This document shows positions 21,548-33,035 of a stretch of 64,000 nt of DNA, one piece after another; the stretch's first letter is position 1, and each line of letters opens with the position of its first letter. Made by a program: the position numbers and the translations under genes. The stretch is from Carposina sasakii (lineage: Eukaryota > Arthropoda > Insecta > Lepidoptera > Carposinidae), in contig CP053157.1 of assembly GCA_014607495.2 (NCBI GenBank), positions 5,518,001 to 5,582,000 on the forward strand, written 5' to 3'. The notes under the pieces were generated by a model, which was not told the origin of the DNA, did no database searches, and saw only the letters and a program-made list of their open reading frames with translations.

Positions 21548-24500
21548 CATATAAACTACCCGCAAAATTTGACGTACAATTTTGTGTGCTAATAGTGTTG
21601 ACTCTATTTATTGAAGTGTGTTGGAAGGAGAAGGCTGTCTGTGGAAGCCTAGTGGACTGAAATGACGTATAGTGAAATGGAGAGTGAAGTGAGTGAGACG
21701 GTGATATACTTTCTAAAGCTTGAAGTGATGTTGGAAATATTAATGGACTAAGATTTAAAGTAATTTGTCCATTGCCTCCATCCAAATGACCTACTTGGTA
21801 ATGGTAGGTGTATCAATTGATTTGAAATAAAATAAATTAAAAATAAAGTCAAGTGATTACTGAAGCCATGTGAAAATAGATCCTGAAAGATATATTTCCA
21901 CCTTTGAAAGTGATATCTTGAAGTGTTTGGAAAGTATATTTTCGTATCTAATACATTACACACATGGATTGATTGGCGATTAGTCTTATTTTGCTTTATT
22001 TATAGACGCAAATGAATATTAAAAGTCAAATTATAGTTTTGTATATTAGTTCCAGTAATAAAACGTCTTATGTCCATATACAAAAGATACCGCGATAAAA
22101 ATAATGCAATACTATACAAGTTATAAAATTTTGATAATGTCCATCCATTTTGGAAGAAGATAACTGTTCTGCTTTAGCAGTTATATGTGATAGTTAAGTC
22201 AAAGATAGAGAAATAATAGACCCCTGTGAAACAAACATGACAACTAGAGGTCGAGAAATTAAAGAAAATAAAGGTGCACATATTTTCCCAGTACCAATTT
22301 GAAAGCCATCTCAAGACTTGTTTTCTGTATGAAAATCTAATATTGCTATCTCACTGTCAGTATTTAAGTGAGATAGTGAGAGGTGGTTACCAAGAAAACA
22401 TAGGATGCATCTAGATAATATGAAGAAAGATAAAATATTTCTTTCTGTTTGGAAAAGGTGGCTGTAGTCCATGTAATTATCGAAGGTAAGACTGAAAATG
22501 TAATCTAATAACAATGTTCTATTTGTTTGTAAACAATGTTAAATTAATATTATTTCCAGCTTACAGAAATTGCTTGTAACATATTTACACAAATAATGCA
22601 GCAAGAAGTGTCATTAGTTGTGTACTGCCAAGTTATGTTAGGTGGTTATAAAACAAGCCTAATTGCTTAATTTTAGGACTTTTTTTTAATGTTGTATGGA
22701 TCAAAACACCAAAGCTACACATCAGCTAGCTATGACAATAATCATATCATGCTCAAATTGTATAACTTTCATACTGAAACACAGCCTATTTGAATTTTAA
22801 TGGCGGCCATGTTAAGCCAAGTCATTATTATAGATGGTCAAGATAGCTAGAATTGTTACTTGACTTGAAAACTCTTTTCTAACAAAGTTGTGCACTATAC
22901 TGGGTACCTATTTGTTGGTAACATTTTGGTAGTTGCCTAAACGGATAGAAGATGTTTCAAAATGATCTCATGTACAGTCTCTTTTGATGTTTTCAACTTC
23001 TCAGTTGCTCAATCATTGATTTGAAGAGAATATTGGCTGAGATTCATAAGAAAGGTCGCATAAAAGAAGCTTGGCTATATAAAAATCCATAGACAATTAT
23101 TTTGGCCTCTTAGAGATGTCACCTTTCAAATACAGCACTCTATTTGTAGGCAGTTGTATAAAACAAAGTATTACTTTTAAAATAAATGTAAATGTTATTA
23201 TTCAAGAATAGTCTGTAAATTAACATGTAAATAATAATATGAATGGTGTAATGATATTATTTTCTATACAATTAAATATCTGTAACTTTTTGAGTAGTTG
23301 ACATTCCTAGCCAATTCTTAATACAATGTGTATTTAAAAAAATATCTATGTGTATTTAATATTTGATCTAATTTCTCTTTATACTATGATAATAAATAAA
23401 AACTTGCTTACTAATACACATGGTATGTTTGGAATTTTACTAATATACCATACTTACTTTAATTATACCATGTTTATTAATAAGGGGTTTAAGATACATA
23501 AATTTTTTTCTCTTCAGAATATTGATAATTTTCTACTATTTGTCCTAATGTTGCTGTTCTATCACCTCCTTATTATCAAGCATGGTATAACTAATAAATT
23601 GTGACCATGTCTATTAATTTTACAATTTATATTTATTGCTATTCAAATCTTACATATGTTTATTACTTAATACTATATCATTATGTATTCTATTATTTAT
23701 TTTTCTAAACATCATCGGATAGGCATTATGGAGTTTAAAAACCAAAGAACGTCGCACGAAATTCGTTCTTTCTTTTTTTTATTACCATTCTTTAAGACCA
23801 GAGGGCTAAACGTAAACTATTCGACCAATCATGGCATGCCGTTGTTCTCACTCTTATTACCTCACACTACGCCCTCTGATCTTCGTTTATATCTGAAATA
23901 TTTTATTTGTGAAGCGTATTTTAACTCTCCGACAGTTATTTGCCGATATTGATTAGTAATAATTTGTTGCAAGGAATATTGACGCCATATTGATTAGAAT
24001 CTTTATACCTTATAAAAAAATTGTAATATGTCTTGATAAATATGTAGGTAACTCATATATTATGATGATTTGGCCAATACATTTATACTGTAGAGCGATA
24101 GCCAAAGACTGTGCTCAGACTTCAATCTAAACGTAGAATCGCTAAAACTAAACATTGGGAGATATTGTGGTCGATTCTGACCGTCACACTTAGTCGTAAA
24201 CTTATAATTAGTTATGTCTCTCTCTCCATTCATGTAAATGGTTGAGACCGAACGGGACAGACAGAGCAAATATTAAGTTTATGTTCGAGTGCCAGAAATG
24301 ACTACATTATGAGGTATTTCACCCACTGTTTAGATCTACAACCCGGATCGTGGCTATCAATTTCCAATTTTCCAACTAAATCGTCGCGACGCTCTTGTGC
24401 CTCGTTTCTTAGAAATGATCCTTGGACGAGCTTCTTATGATTCTATTTACAACTGGCAAGCGTTCACTTTATGCCACAGAGGCGGCAAAATTGGCATTTA

Positions 24501-24800
24501 TTTGCCTTTTACATCTTTTGCAGTACTATAAGTGAGCGCATGTTTTAGTATATGTATCCAGCCTCCTTTACAAAATATCACTTATTTTTATTCGAGTTTA
24601 GGGAATGGTGCCTGAAAATTATTGATCTGTAATTAGTGTAGTACTAGAATTAAATAAGCCTATGTTAGTGCGCTGTATATTCGCTATAGATATTATGTTA
24701 ACTTATGTCTAATGTACCTAATGTTTTATATGGAAATGGATGTGCATAATAATGGTGTTGTAAATAATTTTGTAAGAAAATGAATATACATAGTTATCTT
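21548..24800 (+). other. Cytohesin 3'UTR and immediate downstream flank
   Basis: AT-rich and unusually free of recognisable repeats compared with the rest of the window, which would suit a long 3'UTR. The first poly(A) signals (AATAAA) cluster at 21826-21831, 21831-21836 and 21842-21847, with another at 22057-22062. Open frames here are low-complexity and not credible genes. The true 3' end cannot be decided from sequence. Confidence 0.45.
21826..21847 (+). terminator. Candidate poly(A) signals for the cytohesin gene
   Basis: Three AATAAA hexamers lie within 22 bases, about 280 bases after the stop codon. Cleavage would be expected 10-30 bases downstream. Confidence 0.5.
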
Positions 24801-25000
24801 TAATGATGAATTTTTTTGTACATGAATCCTTGATGGTAAAATACGTAAGTATAAGTTAATAGGCCGAATTAAGGCCGGTAGGTTTGCTACTACGTATCTA
24901 GGTAGGTAGTAATAGGAAAGCTATGTCAAAAATTGTAAAATTTTTGCCGATCGCTCCTATAAATTTATATTATGCCATTGTTACAGTCTGTAACAATAAT

Positions 25001-25225
25001 AGCAAATACCTTTGTGATGAGTCGGTTCATATCTCACGGAAAATCCGTCGTGTATTTGTCGGTCGCGTAACGTCAGAACAGGCAAATATATGACAAAACA
25101 TTCAACCTTTCACACTCAACCGATGATGCGTTAGTGCGTTTGCCTGTACCTGGTGATACGCTCGACGCATCTTCCGTCAAAATATGAACCGACCCTAACT
25201 TACAGAAATCGCAAAGGTATTTGCC
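25001..25225. mobile_element. MITE-like inverted-repeat element
   Basis: AGCAAATACCTTTGTGAT at the left is inverted at the right as ATCGCAAAGGTATTTGC. Inside, GAGTCGGTTCATAT is matched by ATATGAACCGACCC. The outer sequence (AATAATAGCAA against TTGCTATTG) may extend the repeat. It has no coding potential and the target duplication is uncertain. Confidence 0.55.
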
Positions 25226-27204
25226 ATGTTGCTATTGCAAGGTACCTATGTACTACGTAGTACGCCTACGGGTCCCTTTTCGGCAATAGGTAAACAGTTC
25301 ATATTATTACTCGAATTGTCCTATTTGATATCTGGTTTCTTATCGCGGCTGTCGTCGGATTCGAGAGTCAGCGGAGAACACCTCAAGAGTTGTAAATACG
25401 GCAAACCATCTTAGCTAAGCCATATTAATTCTTCTAACATCTCATAGTGCCTTCATTTCCTATTACATATAATCAATCATGTTCAATGTTTCTCCTTCAA
25501 CCTATAGTTTTACCTAATTTTATGCCCAATTTATTAAGAGATATGATGTTTTAAATTAACTACCATTATGCTCACTCGAGCGTTGCGTTTCCCTTCCGAC
25601 GAAGACGGTGAAACCAAGTGTTGCAAAAAATTATGTACGATGGTTGTTACTACTAACCTTAGATTAAGTACATATGTATGCCGATAAAGTGGAGTCCACT
25701 TTTAGGGTTCATCACACCTGTCAGCACGCTTTCTCCTTTTTTAAAATCATTTTTGTGTTATATTTTTCGTTTTATACTTTTCTGTCCCACAAAATTGACA
25801 TTTGCTAGAGCGAAACAGACTGCGGGAATTCTAATATCGCCTCAAAATTGCGGCCGTATGATACCTGTCAGGGTATAGGTAATAGGTCAATCCTTGATGG
25901 CTACGAGTATTTGAAGCCCTGTCAATACCTGCATAGTAGGAATAATACAGGATGAATTTTGGTCGTCAACGTTCCCGAAAACTACGGAATCTCCTCATCA
26001 TCACGATCATTTTTCTCCATGGAAGCATACCTGGGAAGTGTCTGGTTTCCAAAATATTAGGGTCCAAAGTTGAGTAAATAGACTGCGTTTTTCTGCATAA
26101 ATGCACATAGACGCGCGTAGCAGGATTTTTTCACATAAAATAATTAATATCTGTCTATAAAAAAACTAACATAAACACTAGACACTATAAATTTCGCATG
26201 ATCAAGGAATTTAATAAAAAAAAAAAAAACAGCATTTTTTTGGCATAAACTTACTTTATTTCATGTATAGAATACGTACCCTTCGTTAAAGGTGGCCACA
26301 AAAAAACACCCTATATACAGGGTTTTATGATACTTAGTTACAGTTAACTTTGATATGTCCGCTACTTGTAGTTTCACAGAACAACTCCTATGCCTGAATT
26401 GGGAACTAAATTTTTTTTGTATGCAGTAACACAGATTGTAGACTACAACGATCACAAAGTAACTAGCGCCATCGCTATTTCGTGAGACGCACTCTAGAGA
26501 GGTAAGATCGTCAGCAAAAAAAGCTGTGTGTCAACGTTACGATGTTGTTGATGGGAGCAAATCAGAGTGTTTATTCTTGTCCTTTGCTTGCCATGTGCTG
26601 CTCGGTTCTTTAAAATTTAAATCAAATTACAGGTTTTTTGCAGGTAATTGATCGATTAAAAGTTGCATACAGCTACCGCTATTTAGGCTATAAATCCATT
26701 GAGTATATCTATTATTGTGTTTGGTGCCTGTCAATCTTAACGTTTTAATATTAAATATCCTATCAAAAATTGGAGTCATAATTAGGAATTATAATATTAC
26801 GATTGCTGATGATGTTTCTAAGTACCTAGGTAAGCTTACTTATAATAATGGGTGCATTATTAGCTAAGTAGGTATAAAATGTAGGTACCTACTTATAATG
26901 TATATAAGTGCATTATAGTTTTATGAGATCCGGTGAAGTGGATGTCGGGCCATACATAATGTGTGGTTCCGTAGAAGCCCGTACATATTTTATGTCCGTA
27001 GGAGAACATAAAAGTTTAGGAGAGTATAAGGTAGACAAAACCTCTAGAAAAAACTCCAAACAAAACTTTTCCCTCCTTTGTAGGAAGCTACGAGTATATA
27101 CGTAACGTCAATATTTATGCCTTTCGACTTCTAGTTACGCTCAAAGGAACCCTCAATGGGAATAGTGAGTCCCCACCCATTGCATCAACTGCAGGTGAAA
27201 CAGT
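25226..27204. other. Intergenic stretch with a diverged family A MITE fragment
   Basis: Around 25948-26080, blocks such as CACGATCATTTTTCTCCATG and CATACCTGGGAAGTG recall the internal arm of the family A MITE (7444-7840). ATATACAGGGTTTT near 26317 resembles one of its ends. No gene was seen. Confidence 0.4.
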
Positions 27205-27372
27205 ATCATCATCATCATCAGCCTATTGCAGTTCACTGCTGGACGTAGGCCTCCCCCAGAGCACGCCACAAGACTGCCATGGGGGATATTTGCCCATAGT
27301 CACCACGCTGGGCAGGCGCGTTGGTGAGTTGGGATTTTCCGTTAACCCCACTTCCGGCTAGGGACATTTTGC
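27205..27372 (-). mobile_element. RTE-like LINE 3' fragment, reverse orientation
   Basis: Begins TCATCATCATCATCA (the tail microsatellite), then GCCTATTGCAGTTCACTGCT GGACGTAGGCCTCCCCC. Read on the minus strand this is the WRALGEAYVQQ C-terminus, here with TGG changed to TGA. It continues through CACGCTGGGCAGGCGCG, shared with the copies at 35821 and 54313. Confidence 0.7.
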
Positions 27373-28087
27373 CGTCTTTTTTTTTCATTTATTTTGTTCA
27401 TTACACTTGATACAATGCAGTTAATTATTACTATCATGTATTAAAAACCTCTAGGGTTTATGCAATACATAACGAGTCACGCCTTCACGAGGCCAAAAAA
27501 TTGAAAGCATTAACTACTTACTACTTATCTAATTAATCCTTTATCACCATAAATCATATTATCATACTTGCCACCCTGTAGTAATAAAATTGTGACTTAG
27601 AATAGCGGTGCGTAATCGCATATCGCTGCGGAACATTTCACATGACAGTATTCTGAAGACAGCTTTCGTACGACTGCTATATGACGGCACCGTTACAAAT
27701 CATATGCCATTTTACAATTGATTACACCACAGAGGAGTATGTATTTATTTCTTTATGCCCATGGCTACACGCATGTAACATACAAAGTAGAGAAAAAACC
27801 AGCCACCTACCTAAAATACTACCAAAAAGTTAGTACATAATATTATAATAATTTAATTATCATAAATCATGGTTTGTAAAGTAATGGTGTTTTTGTTCTA
27901 CTTTACTTACTAATATTATTCTCATCTGTCTGCCCATACAAGGTGGAGTCGGTCAAGGCTTAAGAAGTATCACTTGGTTGTGAATGCCAAACTTATATAA
28001 TGTGAAATCCTAGTTACCTGTCTAGTTACATCGTACGTATATACCTATATATTAAACACCTTAAAGTTTACATAATATAAGTATTTA
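27373..28087. other. Intergenic AT-rich stretch
   Basis: No coding, RNA or repeat structure that I can support. Confidence 0.5.
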
Positions 28088-28444
28088 CTAGTGATGTTCC
28101 GAATATCCGTAGGTACTCGAGGATGTCCGAGGAAAAAGAAACTTAAGTTGCTAAATTTCGTGTCTGTTACATTTTTGGTGGTTTAGCTTATGAATTGTCA
28201 GTACATGATTAGGTTGCGGTGAAAAACGGTGAGATTCCATTAAGATTATTTCTTATCGGGTGCGTATAAAAAATTAAGTAAATGAGGGAATGAGGATGCC
28301 ATGGCGAACCTCGTATAACCGAAAAGAATTGCGGCTACTGTAGAAAACTGTGGATCCTGCCTGTCCGTTTCTGCGATCTTAGCACCAAATATCCGTATAC
28401 GGATCCGTATCCGCAGATTATTAACGATCCTGCCACATCACTAG
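28088..28444. mobile_element. Possible hAT-like MITE
   Basis: The ends CTAGTGATGT and ACATCACTAG are inverted. The inside has CCGAATATCCGTA near the left and ATATCCGTATACGGATCCG near the right, a composition seen in insect hAT-type MITEs. No 8-bp duplication could be matched, so the assignment is tentative. Confidence 0.4.
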
Positions 28445-28475
28445 CCTAACCTAACCAGTTTGATGAAACCTCGTT

Positions 28476-28796
28476 TTAATGGACGGAAAATAATGGGGAA
28501 AACCGCTGTTTTCCATATGGCAAATAATATCTTATGCCGATGCCATGCATAACATAGACCTTGTAAGTCCCTCTGCCTCTAACCCATTTGAATAATTGGT
28601 CCCGTCTGGAAAAGAGGTCATTATTTTCGTCATTAATCTCAGCACGCCGTGCCGGATCTAGACCGACTACAAGCTCAGAAGGAACGCTAAATACATACCG
28701 AAGTAGACCATAGACTGGAATCCCCAGGGAAAGCGTAAATATCGCCGCCCTAAGCAGATCTGCCGGAGGAGAATGATCACGGAGGCGAAAAAACAT
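28476..28796 (-). CDS. Unidentified 106-codon ORF
   Basis: ATG-started (28794-28796). The product begins MFFRLRDHSPPADLLRAAIF, followed by a hydrophobic stretch (TLSLGIPVYGLLRYVFSV) and a charged part (LDPARRAEINDENNDLFSRR, then KWVRGRGTYKVYV). The composition is more protein-like than neighbouring noise frames, but I recognise no family. It sits between two repeats (28088-28444 and 28916-29092), so a decayed transposon ORF is as likely as a gene. No poly(A) or splice context was seen. Confidence 0.2.
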   Translation of the reverse strand: MFFRLRDHSPPADLLRAAIFTLSLGIPVYGLLRYVFSVPSELVVGLDPARRAEINDENNDLFSRRDQLFKWVRGRGTYKVYVMHGIGIRYYLPYGKQRFSPLFSVH

Positions 28797-28915
28797 AACT
28801 ATACGAACTTCGCTATCGCTCGTAGAATTGTTACATTGTCTAAGCTAAGCTACCTTACGCGGCGGGGTGACTGGATCGATTTTATTAAAATTTTGTGGAT
28901 GTGTTTGAAATGCAT

Positions 28916-29092
28916 ATCCTCTTCTGTGCATTACGTGCACATCGTAAGAGCCGACTATAGAGCTCTTCTCTTCTCTCCGGCGATAAGCTGGCAAATTGTT
29001 ACCTATAATACATTACATCTGGCTCCGCTATGCAGAACGTGGCAGTGGTATCTCCGTCGCGCTCCTGAAAGTTCTGTGTACCCCATTTTGGG
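28916..29092 (-). repeat. Dispersed repeat family R1, reverse copy
   Basis: TTCTGTGCATTACG ... GGCGATAAGCTGGCAAATTG ... GCTATGCAGAACGTGGCAGT ... CCCCATTTTGGGAACA follows the same order as 18459-18685. Confidence 0.6.
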
Positions 29093-29177
29093 AACACAGT
29101 CTTGTGTAGGTACTTATACTAGAGTATTTATACTCGTACGAGTATGTGTAGGTATTTACAGTAGGTGTTGAGTCCAG

Positions 29178-29482
29178 CACCCGTATGATGAATTTGGTGA
29201 GAGCGAGATGTCTCAATTTTAAACGTCAAATCCACAGAGCTAAGTAATGACTAGACAAGGCAAGTGTTTCTACTTGGCGTGTAAAAAGGGATTGCAAAGC
29301 ACTTCTATCCGCCCTAATTTATTTAGTCCTGGCTCGAGAACAAGTGTCTATTCTAATTCTTAAGTCTATTTTTTACATGGAAAGTACATACACTTAGTTT
29401 ACCTATCTAGTTATTAATAGCTCTGTGAATTTGACGTTTAACAGTGAGACATCTCGCTCTCACCAAATTCATCATACGGGTG
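29178..29482. mobile_element. MITE with CACCCGTATGATGAATTTGG ends (305 bp)
   Basis: The terminal inverted repeats run for about 65 bases (CACCCGTATGATGAATTTGG ... CAGAGCTA against TAGCTCTG ... CATACGGGTG), flanked on both sides by CAG (29175-29177 and 29483-29485), an apparent 3-bp target duplication. A related copy is at 39565-39844. CAC ends with 3-bp duplications suggest a CACTA/CMC-type element; this class call is an inference. Confidence 0.75.
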
Positions 29483-29786
29483 CAGAAAGCTCGATACATG
29501 CCCTGCGATTTGGGTTCCAGAAATAGGGATGTTTACTATGGTTGAATTTTAATGACATTTTATGCTTATCAGAATAAATAATCAAAATCATACCTATTTG
29601 TAAAATTACAATTTGATTATGTGTCCAAATGAGGTAGTAATAAAAGCCTACAAAGTTAAGTGGGCAAGTCCATTTTTCAAATGTAAAATTAATTGAAAAT
29701 TACTAGGTACATCACATGACCACCTGCATTATTTAAAGCAACTTTTGTTTAGTGACCATATTTACAAACGCAATCTTCTATATCTA

Positions 29787-29992
29787 TCTATACATATAAT
29801 AAAATTGTAACGGATCAATGTTTGTGCACGCTAATCTCGGAAACGGCTAAACCGAGATCGAGGAATATGTTGTTACAGATGCCACTTAACATATAGGCTA
29901 CTTTTTATCCCGCGAAAATGTTTTATCCCGGATAATAACGACATTTTATTTTTTCTACATTCCACGCGAACGGAGTCGCGGGCGTCCACTAG
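29787..29992 (+). mobile_element. Helitron-like (Lep1-type) element
   Basis: Starts A|TCTATACATATAATAAAATT and ends GGAGTCGCGGGCGTCCACTAG|T, following the Helitron rules: 5' TC, GC-rich hairpin-prone 3' end, CTAG terminus, insertion between A and T. It is a close relative of 38686-38899. Confidence 0.65.
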
Positions 29993-30509
29993 TATTTAAT
30001 ATAGCTGTACAACAAAAGTTCTTTTACGCGCGAACAAGTTACTAACAGAGTGACATCATAATTGTGGTAGCCGTTTGTACGGAGCGTTTTTTGGCAAGTC
30101 TAAAAGTGTGATTTTGAAATCGTTATATCCCGAAAAGTGTTCACGCTGGCGAAATTTTTCTTTCGCAAATGTTTCTTTTACTTTATGATATTTCGATATA
30201 CTTAATTACTAATTTAAAAAAACTGTAAACATCCCTATTTCAGCCATAAGTTGTTTTTAAGTACTATTTTCTTAAGTATTTATATTAAGTATAATTAACT
30301 ATTATAAAACAACAAACACCTACGTCTTTAGTAGATAATAAATAATGTCATTGTTAAAACACTATTGGCAAAACGCATTATACCTATTATTTACCAAGAA
30401 ATAATTTCAATGGAATAGTTATAAAACACTTGTACTAAGAGTAATGACTAATTTAGTAAGGTATATATATATAAATAAATATAATATATATCAATTATAT
30501 ATATAACAA

Positions 30510-30683
30510 ATTCACATTTATATTTTTCCAGGTAGTATGAAGAATTCCGAAACAACTCAGGAATGTCCATACAATCTTCAAAAATAAAAATATGATTTCG
30601 AGTGTCAAATTTTGGAAATAGGATCTCTATAGTGGGCTATTTACATAGCTTTTCGCTTAACATACCCTTTCTGTTACACCCTG
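30510..30683. mobile_element. MITE family B, left-truncated copy
   Basis: Matches the right half of 17353-17612 (TGGGCTATTTACATAGCTTT TCGCTTAACATACCC, then TGTTACACCCTG) with TA at 30684-30685. The left terminal repeat is missing; AT-microsatellite lies there instead. Confidence 0.7.
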
Positions 30684-30786
30684 TATATAAATTATCGAAT
30701 GATTAATAATAATCATCTAAAAATATGCCTGTCGTTACAGCATGCCACCTGCGAATAAAAAAAATGTGAAAAAAAAAACAAACGGC

Positions 30787-31131
30787 CGTGTTCTCAAAAT
30801 GGGGCAGCCAGAACTGCAGGATCATAAAGGAGATCCCTCATCCACGTCTAGCATGACGAGGACAATGTAAATAATCAGTGACAAGTTGCTAGCTATCGCC
30901 CGAGAAAATACCCGAGTTTCTTACAGCCAATTTCTATAACTGATCTTGAGAGATTTTTTGCATATCTCAGATTTAATCTTCAAATTGTTTTCACACAAAA
31001 TTTCAAATTAGGAATAAATAAATCCGGGATTCCTTTCGATCTCTCGTATAGAAATTGGCCATAGTCGACTCTTGCACGGAAGGAGATGCAGCTGATGTAT
31101 TCTAGTGAAGCCCCGCATCAGCACAGTATTT
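30787..31131 (+). repeat. Dispersed repeat family R1, copy interrupted by a MITE
   Basis: Forward order: AAAATGGGGCAGCCAGAACT GCAGGATCATAAAGGAGATC, then CAGTGACAAGTTGCTAGC, CCCGAGTTTCTTA, [insert 30926-31059], TAGTCGACTCTTGCACGGAA, GGAGATGCAGCTGATGTA and CCCCGCATCAGCACAGTA. The uninterrupted copies (39319-39532, 51338-51625) define the insertion point. Confidence 0.75.
30926..31059. mobile_element. MITE family D nested inside repeat R1
   Basis: The ends GCCAATTTCTATA and TATAGAAATTGGC are inverted, and AGATCGAAAGG/TCTTGAGAGAT-like subterminal bases follow. The empty site in other R1 copies reads CTTAGTCGAC; here it is split as TTA|...|TA, giving a TA or TTA duplication. A second member with the same ends lies at about 60478-60737. 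Confidence 0.65.
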
Positions 31132-31375
31132 AGAATACAAATAAGTTAAAAAACACATACAAACAAGTAAATTATAAGTAGATATGTTAGGTACCAAACA
31201 TTACCAATGCAATGTAGGTACTACTAATCCAAGTTTTTTCTATTAGCTCTAAGCAGGTACTTACTTGTATGACATTTATTCTCATTATGTGGTCATTAAC
31301 TTCAAGCGATAGGTAAATTACCTAATTGTGATAAGAAATAAACAATATTAAGATGTAGGTATGTAGCTATATCTA

Positions 31376-31577
31376 CAGGATGTAACAAAAGGGTAATATT
31401 AAGAAAATTGCTAGGAAAATAGCCCATTATAGAGACTACCACAGAGCTCCAAATGCCATGTTTGTTTATTGTTCAAGATTGTATGAGCACTCCTGGTTAC
31501 TTAGGAATTTTTATACACTGGGAAAATTAACATGCTAGCTTTTCGCTCAACATACTCCTTTACTCTATTACACCCTG
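31376..31577. mobile_element. MITE family B, diverged copy
   Basis: The ends CAGGATGTAACAAAAGGGTA and ATTACACCCTG are inverted, with TA at 31374-31375 and 31578-31579. Internal similarity to 17353-17612 (AAAATAGCCCATTATAGAGA) is recognisable but older than in the other copies. Confidence 0.7.
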
Positions 31578-31777
31578 TATACCCACAAGGTGGGTGGACA
31601 ATGGACATAACCATTTTATGTGCCAGTGTTCATATAATATGAATCACAAAAGATCATTCGTGTAAATTTAATTCGATAATATTATGCCGACGCGACAACG
31701 ACGGTCCTTCAAAAGGTGTCTAGCTTTCTTTGGAGTTACTTGAGTAGGTAGGTATCCTAGTTGGTAATACTTAATTG

Positions 31778-31986
31778 TACATACATACATACATATAATC
31801 ACGCCTTTAGCCCTTACGGGGTAGGCAGAGCACTGAGGGTCGATAGAACGACATGGTGCCACTTCTGACCAATTTTGAGGGTATAGTTGAGATACTCGTA
31901 TATAAGTTCGGTTAGTGGTGACAGGTGGTCAGCCCATCGCCTACAAAACACCAAAACCCTCCTGTCCCTCTATTGACTTGTACAGT
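31778..31986 (-). mobile_element. Non-LTR tail family T, reverse copy
   Basis: Begins TACATACATACATACATA, then ATCACGCCTTTAGCCCTTAC GGGGTAGGCAGAGCA. This is the reverse complement of 16140-16335. Confidence 0.65.
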
Positions 31987-32634
31987 ATGCCCGGGAAGAG
32001 AAGCAGCTGTAGTATTATATACTCATACGTTATTTTTTCACTCCCATAGTAGCATAGAAGAAATTGTACTCTAACACTAAGTAAGGATAGGTAATAAGTA
32101 CTTAGTAAGATGTCTACCTTTTCTCTTTACTTCATTTATCATTCAATTTGCTCTCACTAACGTAATGCTAATTACATGATTCATATTTACAAGGATAACG
32201 TAATTTCTATTAGCCTATTCTTTTTTTTTAATTACAGGTCGATTCTCAGCTATTATCGATTTCTTCAAGATGGCGTGTAGTCTCCGAGCGTGTCAGCATA
32301 TAATTAAACAAGACCGTTTAAACTCAGTTAAAGAATGAAACTAAAAAGTGTCACTTAAACGACACTGGCTTATTAGAGGCCAATTTGTTGGAACAATCTT
32401 TTGTTTTTGGCCCGTGGCAAATTCATCCGATTGCCCCTTAATATAAATGTAATGTCCCCGGTCAAAGCAGAATCTCAACTGGCAATACAACTTGTTTGAG
32501 ACGAGAATGAGTGATCTGTTTGAAGAATATACCTATAATCAATAAGCAAGTACTATAGTATCTATCCATATTTGTCTATATTCGAATAAGTAGGTTTAGC
32601 TGTAGTATCTCGAGTCCCTCATCCTAGTCCTAAC

Positions 32635-33027
32635 TAGGATTACCAGATGAAAAAATCTACAGACCGGAGAAAAGGCCTGATTTCCATGGAAAAGTTGTGA
32701 GATTTTATACAGTTTAAAATTTTCTCTCAAAAACGTATTATTATCGTTTTACACACTGTGGATCTCTCTCACGCGTTGCAACTTGCACATCGCACTCGAA
32801 GCGGCGCGGCAGGGCGGGGTTGTTACCAAAAGATTAAGTATTTTTAGTTTGTTTCACTTGGATAAGTATAAACTTTAACTGTTCAGTTGTTACCAAAAGA
32901 AAATTATTGTTAGTTGGTTTAAGTTTTAATTAGAGAGATCTTTAAAAATCCTGAGATATCACGAGATTTGCAAAATCCGGCCGCAATCCTGAGAAAAGTC
33001 GAAAAATCCTGAGATATGATAACCCTA
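32635..33027. mobile_element. hAT-type non-autonomous element with exact 8-bp target duplication (393 bp)
   Basis: The sequence GTCCTAAC occurs immediately on both sides (32627-32634 and 33028-33035). The ends TAGGATTACCAGATG and GATATGATAACCCTA are imperfect inverted repeats with the TAGGGTTA-CA form common in insect hAT elements. Inside are two copies of GTTGTTACCAAAAGA (near 32819 and 32886) and a GC-rich patch at 32770-32820. No transposase frame is present. Confidence 0.85.
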
Positions 33028-33035
33028 GTCCTAAC

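Noticed and set aside
28773..29171. 132-codon plus-strand ORF
   Set aside because: Much of it runs through a reverse copy of repeat R1 and a simple-sequence stretch; no protein-like motifs.
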